Below are positions 12,701-32,035 of a stretch of DNA of 64,000 bases, in pieces (the stretch's first letter is position 1; every line of letters starts with the position of its first letter). The notes under the pieces are model-generated. The model worked only from the letters and a program-made list of their open reading frames with translations. It had not been told where the DNA came from and did not search any database. Origin of the DNA: Psettodes erumei (lineage: Eukaryota > Chordata > Actinopteri > Pleuronectiformes > Psettodidae); NCBI GenBank assembly GCA_016785225.1, contig JAFBJZ010000827.1, forward strand, positions 3,357,001-3,421,000. The letters are read 5' to 3'. The translations under genes were made by a program, and so were the position numbers.

Positions 12701-15700
12701 GCAAGAGAACTGTTACCATGACGGAGACTGTGATAGTGAAAGACAGCTCTGACAACAGGTGAGTTTCATTCGGCAGTGGGTATAATGCCAACAATGAACT
12801 GACATACAAGTCCATCCATGTTGTTCCTCGATACCATAGAGCTGCACTATTTTCCAAAAACAATTAAAAACAAATCAAAATAAAGTCACCTGACTCCTGA
12901 TCTTTGAAAGCTCACTGTAATAATTACCGCATAACAAATTATTGACCCCTTGTTCAATTGATTTCTCTGCAGTGCTGAGGATAATCTCTATGATACACTC
13001 ATTCCCAAGTCCATCAAAAATGGCGATGAAAGGTAATGTTTGAGGTCACTGGCATCACTTTACTTTAAGTTCCCTATATTTCAAATTTATGGGCATTATA
13101 TTTAGTCTGCTATTAATCTTTAATACATGGTTTATAGCCCACCATAAAGCAGTTTAGTGTGTTTATGAATGCATTTATTAATAACTATAACCCCACATTG
13201 GTAACTGCTGCATAAACACATAATGGATGACAATATATCAAATTACTGCTGTAATAATGTATAATATGTCTTCATGGAAGATTATTATTATTGTTATTGC
13301 TGAAGAATAATGTACATTAATAAAAACTTTAAAATGCCCTCATATCTCTATGCTAATCGGGGGAGTTAAAATACAGTTACCATCTCATTCAAATGCTTTA
13401 CTTATCAATTGTTATAATGTAATAAGTAATATCTGCTTCATTGCAGTAAAACAACTATCTCCAGCACTGAGACTGTTACAGTGAAAAGTGGCACTAATGG
13501 GTGAGTTACTGCAGGACAACTTACATTGAAGATGACATTAAATACCAGGTAGTCAGATGAAAAAAAAAATTCTTGTATTTTTCAGAGATGGCTATAAAAC
13601 TACAAGCACAAGAAGGACTTCCTCGAGGTAAGACAAACCTATTTAATTTTTCAAAAGAAGTGCACTGTCAAAATGTAAGGTTTGTGCTCATAATTCTCCA
13701 TATATTTATTATGTTGTTGTCCTTATAGGGCTGAAGATGACCTGTATGACACCCTCCTGCCTAAAGGCATTACATCTCCTGTCAGGTGAGATGACTCTGT
13801 GAATAACACAACAAACAACCATGAAATTATACTTGTCAGTGAAACAAGATATTTGTTGTTGTTACAGCACTTCAAGTGTCACAAAGACAGTCACAGTGGA
13901 GAGCAGCAGAGGGTGAGTTTAGCAAAAGATCGACTGTGAATGTGTTGGGTTTTTGGACGCACAATATATTTATCATGTTTTTTCATCTGTGACATTTAGA
14001 GAAGAAAGCCCAACTCTGTCATTGCCGTCCTCCAGGACCAGCAGGTAAACATATTGACTGTACAATGCACAAGACAGAACTTGTAAAGAGTCAAGAAATC
14101 AAAATTATCAGGTGGTGCTTGGAAGGGGATTTTAGAATGAATATTATGATTTTCTATAAACACTCCAGATGTACTGCAGGTGCAGGGGAAGACGCCTTCT
14201 GTGCATTTTACCAAGTCCCACTAGGGGGCGTATTGCCACATGTGGGAACATTTCCTCAAGTATTTTTGTTGCACAGACAGAAGCAAGGGAGACTGACAAT
14301 TATACTGTATCTGACAGGCCTAAAGTGAATGTAGATGACACAGACATTAACTTCACTGACATTTCTATCGTTCCCCATCTCACCCACACAGTCTCCTTCA
14401 ATAACTGTCCTTCATTTTCTAGCTTTTTTCTTTATATCCTCTCAGTTTCCAAACCTTTGAAGAATTAACAAGCTTTACTGAAACAACTGGTACAAAAAAT
14501 ATTTGTAATACCTAAATTATAACATGAACTCAAATAAATACATAAATTGTTAACTCATTACGATGCCTCTTTGACACACAGCTACAGTTTGTACCCTGAT
14601 GATGGTTCCTTCACACGCACCAGCTCTTACACCATCAGTACCAAGCCCAGGTAATCATTTCACTGCTGTCATTATGTCTCAAACTGTTACACCCACGCCT
14701 GATGTAACTGTGGCAGCAGATTTATTTATTAACCCTAATCTGCTCTGTGTTTATACACACACAGTGAGGACTACAGCACCGAGCGTAAAAGCTACTCTTA
14801 GGAGCAATTTAAAACCTTAATGATTTTTTATTCTCTCTGAGCATACAGTAAGTGAGAAATATCGCACTAAATCGCACATGTGATTTGTGGTCTTGTGTTG
14901 TCTTTGTGTAGCTATGAGTACAACAGTATCACCAGTCCCACTGTCTACACCACATCATCATACAGGAGCAGCAGGTATTAAGATGATCTGGGTTTAATAT
15001 CAGTGTACAAACATTATTTGAGAAAGAAGCTAAGACTCAAGCCAATGACTGTAATTCTCACAGCAGGTCAGACGACTCTCTGACAGATCCAGTCTACTCT
15101 AAATCCTCCAGCAGTGTGTATGCATCTTCTGAGAGGTAGGATACTTGCAACAACAGTCTTTCTTGATCTTAGAAACTAGTTTTGCAAAATAAAAAAGAAA
15201 CAAGAGTTTACAGACTTTACAAACCACATATAGTACCTATGAACTTTTGTTTTGCCAAACTATTGTTTCCAAGGTCAAGAATAAACTTAGATATGCTTAA
15301 TGATCTTTTAATATGCTCAACTTCTGTCCCGCACAGAACGGTGCTTGAGAAAGACCTATGCACCCTCTGCCGTAAGCCCTTCACTGGTGATGCTAAGATC
15401 ATCCTGGATGATATGAAGATCAACTGTCATGCTACATGCTTTAAAGTGAGCACAAACGTTTTCTCCTTCCTTACACAAAAGTCACTCAGCAACAAGCAGT
15501 GGCTGAGGAAGAAGTATTTAGATGCAAAACAGCTAATTTTAGCTACTTATTACACTGTTCATTAATAATGCATTGCTTTTATAAATTTGCATATATTTTG
15601 TATGTAAAACTCTGCAGGCCCTGCACACCCACCCTCAATTCACACAGGTGTTTTAACTTGTGCACTAATTAAACCTCTTCTCAGGAAAGTGTTGGCTACA

Positions 15701-16452
15701 AGCTGCACTTAACTGACAGTCTTAACTACCCCTTTTTTAGTTTTGTTGTTCCAGAGAGGACAACTTATCCCATGGGCCTTTTTCACAGCAGGACATTTGA
15801 CTTTGACATGATGGGTAAAACACAGGTGCTACGAATAACATTAATGAGGGCTCTGTTCTATTCAAGGGTCCCAGCGAGCCCTGGCAGTGGGATGGTAAAT
15901 TCCAGGACCCTGAAACATAAGCAACTGAAAAATTACTTTCAATATTCATATACCTGTGATTTTCCTACCATGACATTAGTACACAAAGTTTGGAAATATC
16001 CCTGAATTAGTGTCTTAAATTATTCTTAAGAGCAGTACTAGACTGTAACTAGGTACTAAAGTACCTGAAGTACCTAGTTACAGTCTACCGCTGGTGACAA
16101 GATGTTAGCAGGAACTGTGCAGCTGACTGCTCAGCATGCAACTCTTTGGTCACGTTGAGTGTTTGCTTGTGTTTGAACAGTGTGAGGTGTGTAACAGCTC
16201 TCTGGGTCATCTGAAAGCCGGGGACAGCATGTGGCTGTACAAACGCATGGTGCACTGTGAGAGGTGCTTTGAGGTCACCAAAGGTAAACAAAACAAAATA
16301 AATGAAATAAATAACTCCCAGTTCTTCATTATTGTGAATGTCAGTGCCCAGTGAATAGCTCTTGAACTGTATTTGAAATGAAATTAACCATTCAGAAAAC
16401 CTTCAATTTATATCTCTTTTTTGCTCTTCACACAGATAAATGGCGACGCTGA
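9774..16452 (+). CDS. scel: Sciellin: cornified-envelope precursor with C-terminal LIM domain
   Basis: Sciellin is a transglutaminase substrate of stratified epithelia. My model has 24 coding segments: 9774-9798, 10552-10657, 10845-10907, 11047-11106, 11240-11272, 11422-11463, 11635-11679, 11764-11835, 11928-11996, 12334-12411, 12517-12585, 12702-12758, 12973-13032, 13447-13500, 13586-13627, 13729-13785, 13868-13912, 14000-14044, 14582-14650, 14912-14974, 15064-15135, 15337-15445, 16181-16283, 16436-16452. They sum to 484 codons plus stop. DNSWIKK near the N-terminus matches mammalian sciellin. The C-terminal LIM domain (about residues 417-474) shows C417, C420, H440, C443, C446, C449 and C471/C474; the protein ends DKWRR, as mammals end AKWIP. 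The middle is Ser/Thr-rich with three copies of an LYDTLxP module. Gene order beside mycbp2 and slain1 supports the name. The acceptor at 15064 could instead be 15067, and small exons may be missed between 14045 and 14581. Confidence 0.9.
16039..16087. repeat. perfect 19-bp inverted repeat with 11-nt loop
   Basis: The arms tagactgtaactaggtact (16039-16057) and its exact reverse complement (16069-16087) flank 11 bases. It lies in the scel intron between the two exons that encode the LIM domain. It could be a fold-back element or a very short MITE. No target duplication is obvious. Confidence 0.9.
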
Positions 16453-16851
16453 GTTTCTCCCAAGCCTTCAGTGGGGATATAGCACACGTGATGAAGATAA
16501 AAATGAATTGAGGCTTATCAACGTGTTTTTGGGTGACCCTGGTGCTCCTGTACTTAAGTTCTTGCAAGCTGACAGTTCTTTTTCTGGGTGTTTTGGCAAA
16601 CATCAGTTATATTGTGGATATGAACTGATTTAGCAACATGCACACACTATTATTGCAGCTACTGTAGCCATGTTGTTGACATTATGATATTGCTTTCTCT
16701 ACTTTAAGTCTTCTCTAAGTATCTACATTTACTTAACTTTAAGATAGGATGCCTGATGTGCTCTTAGATCTGCTGCCTTTAGGGAGGACTTTTGTGTGTT
16801 AACATAATAGCAGATATTGCATTGTTTTGGGCCGGGGGCTTTTTTGTGTGC

Positions 16852-16857
16852 AATAAA
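16852..16857 (+). terminator. scel polyadenylation signal
   Basis: A canonical AATAAA lies 400 bp after the scel stop codon and is the first good signal in that UTR. Confidence 0.6.
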
Positions 16858-18525
16858 GGCAATCAATGCATTTATGTCTAAGAATAATTATAAAATGTGT
16901 CAGTTCTTTTGCAGTATTGATGCCCTGCACCTTGTTCATATTAAACTTTACTGTATTCGAAGAATAGTTATCACAGCTGAGGTACATTTCTCTTTACTAC
17001 ACAGTAAAAATTCATATGATTAAAGTATTATGTGATAACTGATCATTTAATAGCATAATATAACATTAATGAGGTAGTTTTTGTCACAGCTGACTAACAA
17101 GTGGTTGAAACATCTCAGTACAGATGTAGCGCAATCCGTTTTGTGGTTGCTTTTTATCGCTTTGTCTTTATTCTGTGTCTCTTTGTGGTCATTTTGCATC
17201 ACTTTGTGGGTGTCTTGTGTCTCTTTGTGGTTGTTTTGTGTCTCAGTAGTTGGCCTGCCTGCTTGACACCATGGGCCCTGAGGCCGTTTGATAAGGGTTC
17301 CCACGTGTCCTGCAAAAACCTGGAAAACAGTTGACAAATTTTCAGTATTCAGTATTTCAATAAGGGGGAAATTAAACAGTCACCGAACATTATTTCATAT
17401 TGCCATATGACTTTGTGAAGTTTTGTTCATACAGTATCATTTTCTAGAAGTACCCTGTCATTACAACTTAAGCAGCCAGAACTTCAAGTAATGGAAGTTA
17501 TCCTTCAAACTAAATTATGAGCCACTGCTGGCAACTGAGGTAAGTATTATTGGTTTAATGCAGGTTTATTTCTAATTTATTATATTACAGCTAAATAAGT
17601 TAGCATCGTGTTTGTTGCTGAAGTTGATGTGCTAGCTAGCGGCGTGTCTTTCTGCTATCTCGCCAGTAGTTGTCTGGGACAGTTGGTGTAGCTAGCATGT
17701 TCATACAACTACTGTTTTAATTTGTTTTTGTTTTGTTTTCTGTGCAACGAGTGGCGTGACTGAAAAAAACTACGTAGTTTTAGCTCTGGTTTTCGTAGGC
17801 TGGCCCCAGGTTGACCTACCATGACACTGTCCAGAGCGTCGACTAACTGACATCGACGTTAGCTAGCCGTGCTCACATTGAAGTTACTCATGTTGCATAA
17901 TAGCATTTTTACTTTGGAGAACATTTTTCACTCCTGTTTATATCTGTATACTGTATTCTACATACTCCAACAACATTTATCAATTGGGATGTAAGTGTTT
18001 TCGGCTGCAGTGCTTACTATACAGTAATGTAGTAATATGCAGTAAGACAAAATGGGGAATTACATTAACTGTAATGATGAATGACATTTACATAGCACCT
18101 GCCAAAGAGAAGAAGTGTTTTCCAAGAGAAACTAAATAAATGACTACAGAATGTTGCAGAGATTTAAAAGATGAAAACTGATTTTTTTTTATTTTTTAAA
18201 AGTGAAATAGTGGCAAACAGTCTTCGTGGCCACTTGATGTGTGCGTGTGTTTGCGCCCATAATAAATACTTCCTCACCAGTGGTGTGATGGGAGTTGAAC
18301 TGCTGACCAATGAGAGGAAAGCTGTGCAGTCATACCAGCAGCAGCAGCCGCAGCAGCATCAGTAGTATGTGTGTGTCTGTATGTGTGTGTGCGTGCGCGC
18401 GTGTGTGTGTGTGCAGCAGCTTTAAACGAGGAGGGGGGGGGTCTGGACACCCTCTCTGAATTGAATAGGACCTTCTTGCAGGCAGGCCGTGTGCGTTGTG
18501 CCCCTCTCAATGTGCTTTTTACCAA
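16858..18525. other. scel-slain1 intergenic DNA and slain1 upstream region
   Basis: No protein exon is recognised. A 21-bp tandem repeat occupies 17139-17243. Around 17520-17900 there is CpG and gctagc-rich sequence, typical of fish promoters and first introns, with a donor-like ACTGAG/gtaagt at 17539-17540. GT-rich simple sequence at 18365-18414 lies just upstream of the slain1 coding start. Confidence 0.45.
17139..17243 (+). repeat. 21-bp tandem repeat, five degenerate units
   Basis: Five consecutive 21-base units of the type ctttgtggttgttttgtgtct start at 17139, 17160, 17181, 17202 and 17223. As 21 is a multiple of three, the minus strand stays open across it and encodes a seven-residue repeat of the HKETQNN type. 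This is most likely a dispersed minisatellite rather than a gene. Confidence 0.85.
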
Positions 18526-26711
<8,186 letters not shown>

Positions 26712-27276
26712 ACCCATATAAACAGAAGTTCAAGGAGGTGCACAGGGTAACGCTGCAGGGAACCAACTGATTTCACATTTCCCTGTCAGGGGGTTCCCAC
26801 TCTTGGGCTGTGACCCAAGAGAGAGTGACTGTTAACATTTATTTAAAAAAGCACTGCTCTTCACTGAAGGAGAAAGAAGAGCCTGAGAACAGTATGGGTC
26901 CAGCAGGCTGGATCTTTACCTTACTACCTGCTGAAACACAAACTGACAAACTATGAAACAACCCGGCAATATTCTGATTATCAATTGTTAATGTGAACTG
27001 GATTTTCTATGGATTATGTTTTGAGTTTGTTTTTGTTTTGTCATTGTGAATAGTTAAGAATTTCATTCAGCAGAATGAAAATGTCTCTCCAGCTTAGGGA
27101 AAAAAAAGCCCATGCTTTTGTACGTGACTTTAATCATTTCCATCTGACTGAATTCACAGTAATTATTTTTTGTCAGGCCTGTGCCTGTTTAAAAGCAGTG
27201 TCATTTTGTGTTACTTGTATTTATCGGCTGGACCTTGCAGCACTTTTTGATCAGAAGTATCAGATTAACGCATTAA

Positions 27277-27282
27277 AATAAA
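27277..27282 (+). terminator. slain1 polyadenylation signal
   Basis: Overlapping ATTAAA and AATAAA hexamers lie about 565 bp after the slain1 stop codon. A second AATAAA at about 27497 could also be used. Confidence 0.45.
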
Positions 27283-28148
27283 TTATCTGCTTTGTTTCCT
27301 AAGTAAAGTATTAAATTTGTTAATGTAAGTGTATACATTTTATCAATCGCATAGCTTCTTTTCATTATTGTTTACATGACAGCTGAGATTTTTAATGTTC
27401 TTTGATAAACATAATCGCTGCAATGATATTGCACATAGAGCCCTGATGCTTTTTATGGATGATGAGAATTTAGAGAGGAGGCGAATTTTTAAAGTGAATA
27501 AAAGCCTTTCAAAATACTGTATTTTTGCATTTTCCCTGTCTCGAATATAGTTAACATGAATTTTTGAGTGACTGAGTTACATCTTTAATTTGTTTAAGGA
27601 GATGATTGACATTTAAAGAGAGTATTGCTGTAAATTTCAGAAACAAGCTGCAATTTATATTTCTGACTAAAAGCAAGACATGGGTCACTATTTTTTAACA
27701 AGTCTAACATCAGGAGACACAATGGTCATCTGAAAACATACTTTTCTTAACCCTATGCAGCAAGCAACACAAGTCCCCTTAAATGCCCTGAAAATATCCA
27801 ATTCTATGTATGTATGAAAGGAACTGAGTTCTCTGAAATAAAACAGTGAAGAGTACACATGTTTACCTGGTTGCAGGTGGGGGGCTCCAGCCCCGTGGAG
27901 CTGAAGTGACTAATGTTTAACAGGTTAGTGTGTGTATGTTGAATCTCCCCAGTAACGCTCAAACCACACTCTGGTATACTGTACTGTACCACTGGGTAAG
28001 TGAATAAAATCTCTCCCTGCTATTTGAAATTTCAGACCACAGATCTTCTTTGATTTTAATCGTTTTCATGAAATCATTCAATTTGGTTTATGAAAACAGG
28101 TACTTGCAGAGTGTGACTTGTTCAGCTAATCGTTTGGAATTTGAGACA

Positions 28149-29036
28149 ATGCCCAACAAAGCCCAGGAGGTATCGCTAATCTGCTTCCATTTTCACTTCC
28201 ATGTATCTTAAATCAGCAAAGATAGTTAATTGAAATTCATCTACACCTTTACTGAATGCAATTCATTGTTTTTAAATCACTTTATCTTTGTATTTCATTG
28301 TTTTAGGATGCTGTGATTAACCTCAAGACACTTCAGGAGATTTCCAGTCAGCTTGGCTTTGAGTGGACAGTGTTGGCATATGAGCTTGGCTTCAACAGAA
28401 CTGAAATATGCCGGTTCCACACCAGATCTACAGAGAAGAGCGTCCAGGCCAGGACCATGCTGGAAAGCTGGTAATGTGTATGTAATGTGATTTGGTGAAA
28501 AGATTTAGTCACTATCAGCGTACGAATACCTCATATTATAGCATCACTATACTCAGGTCATGCTTTAACACGATGCATACATGGGTGTTCCCTGAATGAA
28601 CACAAGAATAAACTCTGTGCCATTATCTATGGCAAAAACATAAACATTTTTACCTTTCAAACTGACAGGAATTGATTGGTTAAAATGAAGATTCCATTAA
28701 GCACTCAGGATTGGTCTTATAATAAGTTTAGTAAATTGTTTGTGTTTCCTATGGTCTCCTCGCTTTTGACTCTGTCACGTTTCCCTTCCCCTGGTTCACA
28801 GGTATGAGAGGTCATGGGACAAGCCCAACAAGACTAAGCTGCTGCAGGATGGACTGGAGCGAGCAGGCAGGCGAGACCTGGCTGAAAGGCTACGCTGCCT
28901 CCACTGGGGCCACCAGAAGCTGAGCCGCAGGGTGGAGCTACCCTCCGCCTTCCCCTTCATCATCACGGTCCACAAGACCATCCACAACCAAGAGGCTTTA
29001 CGCAGGATCAACGACCTCAACCGTAGATACACCTGA
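28149..29036 (+). CDS. small stand-alone death-domain protein, family not recognised
   Basis: Three exons, 28149-28169, 28307-28470 and 28802-29036, join in frame to 139 residues. The donors are GAG/gtatcg and CTG/gtaatg; the acceptors are ttttag and cacag. Residues about 8-93 look like a death-fold domain: WTVLAYELGFNRTEICRFH, then QARTMLESWYERSW and LLQDGLERAGRRDLAERL, which is the usual helix 2-6 pattern. A basic tail of about 45 residues (FPFIITVHKTIHNQ to DLNRRYT) follows and ends the protein. There is no signal peptide, membrane segment, CARD or other domain. Death domains bind one another in adaptor complexes, but I cannot assign a partner. The frame is open upstream of the ATG as far as the acceptor region near 28100, so extra N-terminal exons are possible. 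An AATAAA follows 54 bp after the stop, which supports a real 3' end. Confidence 0.65.
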
Positions 29037-29089
29037 GGCTCTGTGAAAATATATACAGTAGGCTATACTGCACACTACACGTAATTTGA

Positions 29090-29095
29090 AATAAA
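29090..29095 (+). terminator. polyadenylation signal of the death-domain gene
   Basis: AATAAA lies 54 bp downstream of the TGA at 29034-29036. Confidence 0.65.
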
Positions 29096-30163
29096 TTGAC
29101 GGAATGTCACCGAACAAATCAGATGCATGGCTCATGTATATTGCCATGCCACTTTTGACATTAAAACTTTGCAGTAAATGAAAAGCTAATTTCTAGGACT
29201 CATCACAGATTCCTGTTACAATGCCCCTTTTTGCCATTCAAATCTTCAGGTTTCTTGTTGTGTATGAGGAACATTATTAGAGAAAAAGCTATTCAATCCA
29301 CAGTAACGTAAAATATATATTATTATTATTTAGTAGTAGTAGTAGTAGTTTTAACATGATATATTTTAAACATTTTAATTGAATATATTGTAATACATCA
29401 CGGGCCTTCAAAAGTTGAAAGTTGGGAAATAAAATTTCATTTTTTAAAATTACATTATTGAATGAATAAATTAAAATTTAATATCGGTAAGCCGGCAATA
29501 ATTCTTCCACATCAACCAAACTTAAATTGACCTAGTTACATGAACCAATCAGAGACGTGACTTCTGTTAGCAAGGTTGTGTGCCGAGCAGTGACCCACAG
29601 TGGAAGCTAGGAAAGCTTACTTTCAAAATAAGAGATTGCTTTCTTTATTTTGATTTAGAAAAGACTAATTCAACAAGTAGGGCTCAATAAACATGCGGAC
29701 TGAAATTACAAAACATACTATAAGGAGTAATTGAGTTGGAAAAGGACTGAACGAATAAAAACCAGCGCGACAATTCAGCTGAGGCTTTTATTTTAGCAAA
29801 TTCTCTCGGAAAACGTCCCAATCTCGGTTACACTGACACAATTTTATTTTACGAGACTGCTGCACTCATAACAACATTGAGAGAAACACGTAAATCAAAG
29901 GAATTTGACATTACTGTTACAGTGACGTCGAGGTTCCATTTGTGGATTATCTGATTTAATCGGGACAATATGTTCATTAGGAGACCGAGAACTGTTCGGC
30001 CACTCAGCCGGCCGTTCAGCTGTTAAGCCGCTGGTACTGTCTTTTTTCTACAGCGGAGCATATGTTAGACTTTCAATTGTAAACGGCACAGACCCTTTCA
30101 GAGTATGTTATTTGGAGCCTTCGTCGACGTTAAGTAGCACAGTTGCTCACCGAAGTTGCCGCT
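29096..30163 (+). promoter_or_regulatory. kbtbd7 upstream region and 5' UTR
   Basis: AT-rich sequence with a short (TAG)n run near 29332-29349 gives way to CpG-rich sequence from about 29930 up to the kbtbd7 ATG. A CCAAT box (ccaatcag) lies near 29545. The transcription start is not identifiable. Confidence 0.35.
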
Positions 30164-32035
30164 ATGGCTTCGGCGCTGAGCTGCTTCAGCGGCCCTGAGG
30201 TGCTGGAGGACGTGAATCACGCTCGTGGCTTGATGAACGAGTTGAAGTCGCTGTACGACTGCCGGCTGCTCGGGGACGTTACCATCGGTGTCGAGTGCGA
30301 GGAGGAGCCGCCGGGGCGCGGCGGCGAGTCGACCGCGGGCGACATCGACCAACTTTTCCTGTGCAGCCGCAACGTCCTCGCCGCCGCCAGCCCGTACTTC
30401 AAGAGCATGTTCACCGGGGGGCTGAACGAGAGCGTGCAGGAGAGAGTGGTCATACGCGGCGTGGACGCCGAGTCCATGTCCGTCATCATCGACTACTGCT
30501 ACACGGGCAGGGTGACGGTCACGGAGGGCAATGTCCAGAGGCTGTACGCGGCGGCCGACATGCTGCAGCTCGAGTACATCAGGAAAGCCTGCTCCAGCTT
30601 CATGACGAGACGGCTGGACCTGACCAACTGCGTGGGCATACTGAAATTTGCAGACACCTACGAGAACGCTGAGCTGAAGGAGAACGCGCAAGCGTTCATA
30701 GCCAGGAACTTCGGCCAGGTGTGCGGCGGAGGGGAGCTGTGTGAGCTGGATTTGATGCAGCTGAAGGAGCTGCTGTCTCTGGACACTCTGGACGTGGACT
30801 GTGAGAGGAAGGTGTGCACCGCTGCTCTGCAGTGGATAGAGGCTAATGCACCGCAGGAAAGGGAGGATGCGCTACAGGCACTCAAGTGTGTACGCTGGAA
30901 CCTGTTCACAGAGAAGGATAAGTGCTACCTGGAGGGCCTCATGGCAAGACCTTTGATTGAGAAACACCTCGCGTCTTTCTTTGACAGACCCGCGGAGGAC
31001 AGCTGCGGGATGTCTGCACCCCAGGACGTACCGAAACACAGAATAGGTGTGAGTGCAAAAGAAATGATCCTCTTCTTCGGCCTGCCCAACGACAACATAA
31101 TGTGCTGTGACCCTTATTCTGAGGACCTGTATTTCATGGCTCCCCCTTTAGAAGACCTCAGCAGTCAGGATTACAAACGCTCCACCATGGAGTCCTTAAT
31201 CGCCTGTGCCACGCCTGAAAACAACCTGTACCTGGCCTCTCATCTTTCTAAGCATTTCTGGCTGTATAATCCCGTGCTTAACAGCTGGCAGGAGTTGGCA
31301 GAGAGGCCACTGGGGAGGATACACTCTGGGATGGGCTACCTCAACGGCCATGTGTACCTTTTGGGGGGAAGGAATCCGGTGACAGATGCCAGACTGAAGG
31401 AGGTCGAGTGCTACAGCGTCCAGAGGAACCAGTGGACGTTCGTGGCTCCTCTGCCTCATTCCTTAGGTAAAATGCAGGTGGTGGCCTTGAACGACCACCT
31501 GTATGTGGTCAACAAAAGGAGGTTGCTTTGCTATGACCCCAAGAGGAACCGCTGGCGCCACTGTGGATCACTGAGGAGAGACAAGCTACACAAGGCCTGC
31601 GTATTTCAGGACCAGATCATCTGTGTGTGCGACATCCCCGTGGTGAAAGCCTACAGCCCCACCAGGGGGGAGTGGAAGAGGCTGGGCGACATTCCCATTG
31701 ACAGTCGAGCCCTGAACTACCAGGTGATCCAGCACAGTGGGAAACTGCTGCTCCTCACTCAGACATTACTGCAGCACAACAAAAACAGGGTCCTCATCCA
31801 CGAGTACGACCCAGCCAGGGACGCCTGGAAGAACGTCATGGCGGTGTACGTGTCCACCCTGGGGCCCGTGTGCGTTTCAACACGCGTGTACCCAGCATGC
31901 CTGGGCTCTGCTCACAGCTTCTCCACAGAGGAGGACGATGACAGCGGCTCCAGTGCCGACTGGGACCTTGAAGGGCTGACGGACGCGGACTCGGACTCTG
32001 GCAGCTCTAGCTCATTCTCGGATGAGAACTGGTAG
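30164..32035 (+). CDS. kbtbd7: BTB-BACK-kelch protein of the KBTBD6/KBTBD7 family
   Basis: An intronless frame of 623 residues. In mammals KBTBD6 and KBTBD7 are substrate adaptors of a CUL3 ubiquitin ligase that degrades the Rac activator TIAM1. The start ATG gives MASALSCFSGPEVLEDVNHA. The BTB domain spans roughly residues 25-150, with DCRLLGDVTIGV, NVLAAASPYFKSMFTGG and the conserved YCYTGRVTVTEGNVQRLYAA. The BACK domain follows (about 155-265), and kelch-type beta-propeller repeats lie at about 300-570, including YLNGHVYLLGGRNPVTD and LKEVECYSVQRNQW. The acidic, serine-rich tail (STEEDDDSGSS to SGSSSSFSDENW) matches the KBTBD6/7 tail and separates it from KBTBD8. The protein stops right after that Trp. 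Mammals have two intronless paralogues and this is their co-orthologue. Upstream in-frame codons (30143-30163) contain no ATG. Confidence 0.87.
   Translation: MASALSCFSGPEVLEDVNHARGLMNELKSLYDCRLLGDVTIGVECEEEPPGRGGESTAGDIDQLFLCSRNVLAAASPYFKSMFTGGLNESVQERVVIRGVDAESMSVIIDYCYTGRVTVTEGNVQRLYAAADMLQLEYIRKACSSFMTRRLDLTNCVGILKFADTYENAELKENAQAFIARNFGQVCGGGELCELDLMQLKELLSLDTLDVDCERKVCTAALQWIEANAPQEREDALQALKCVRWNLFTEKDKCYLEGLMARPLIEKHLASFFDRPAEDSCGMSAPQDVPKHRIGVSAKEMILFFGLPNDNIMCCDPYSEDLYFMAPPLEDLSSQDYKRSTMESLIACATPENNLYLASHLSKHFWLYNPVLNSWQELAERPLGRIHSGMGYLNGHVYLLGGRNPVTDARLKEVECYSVQRNQWTFVAPLPHSLGKMQVVALNDHLYVVNKRRLLCYDPKRNRWRHCGSLRRDKLHKACVFQDQIICVCDIPVVKAYSPTRGEWKRLGDIPIDSRALNYQVIQHSGKLLLLTQTLLQHNKNRVLIHEYDPARDAWKNVMAVYVSTLGPVCVSTRVYPACLGSAHSFSTEEDDDSGSSADWDLEGLTDADSDSGSSSSFSDENW

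Noticed and set aside
14450..14490. Possible extra scel exon (tttccaaacctttgaagaat...)
   Set aside because: It has an acceptor, but its only donor leaves one base, which breaks the uniform scel phase; kept out of the model.
26712..30163. ednrb, expected next to slain1 from human gene order
   Set aside because: No seven-transmembrane coding exons are present on either strand; only the death-domain gene is found here.
30098..30691. 197-codon antisense frame opposite kbtbd7
   Set aside because: A GC-rich shadow of the strongly conserved BTB-coding strand; no homology of its own.
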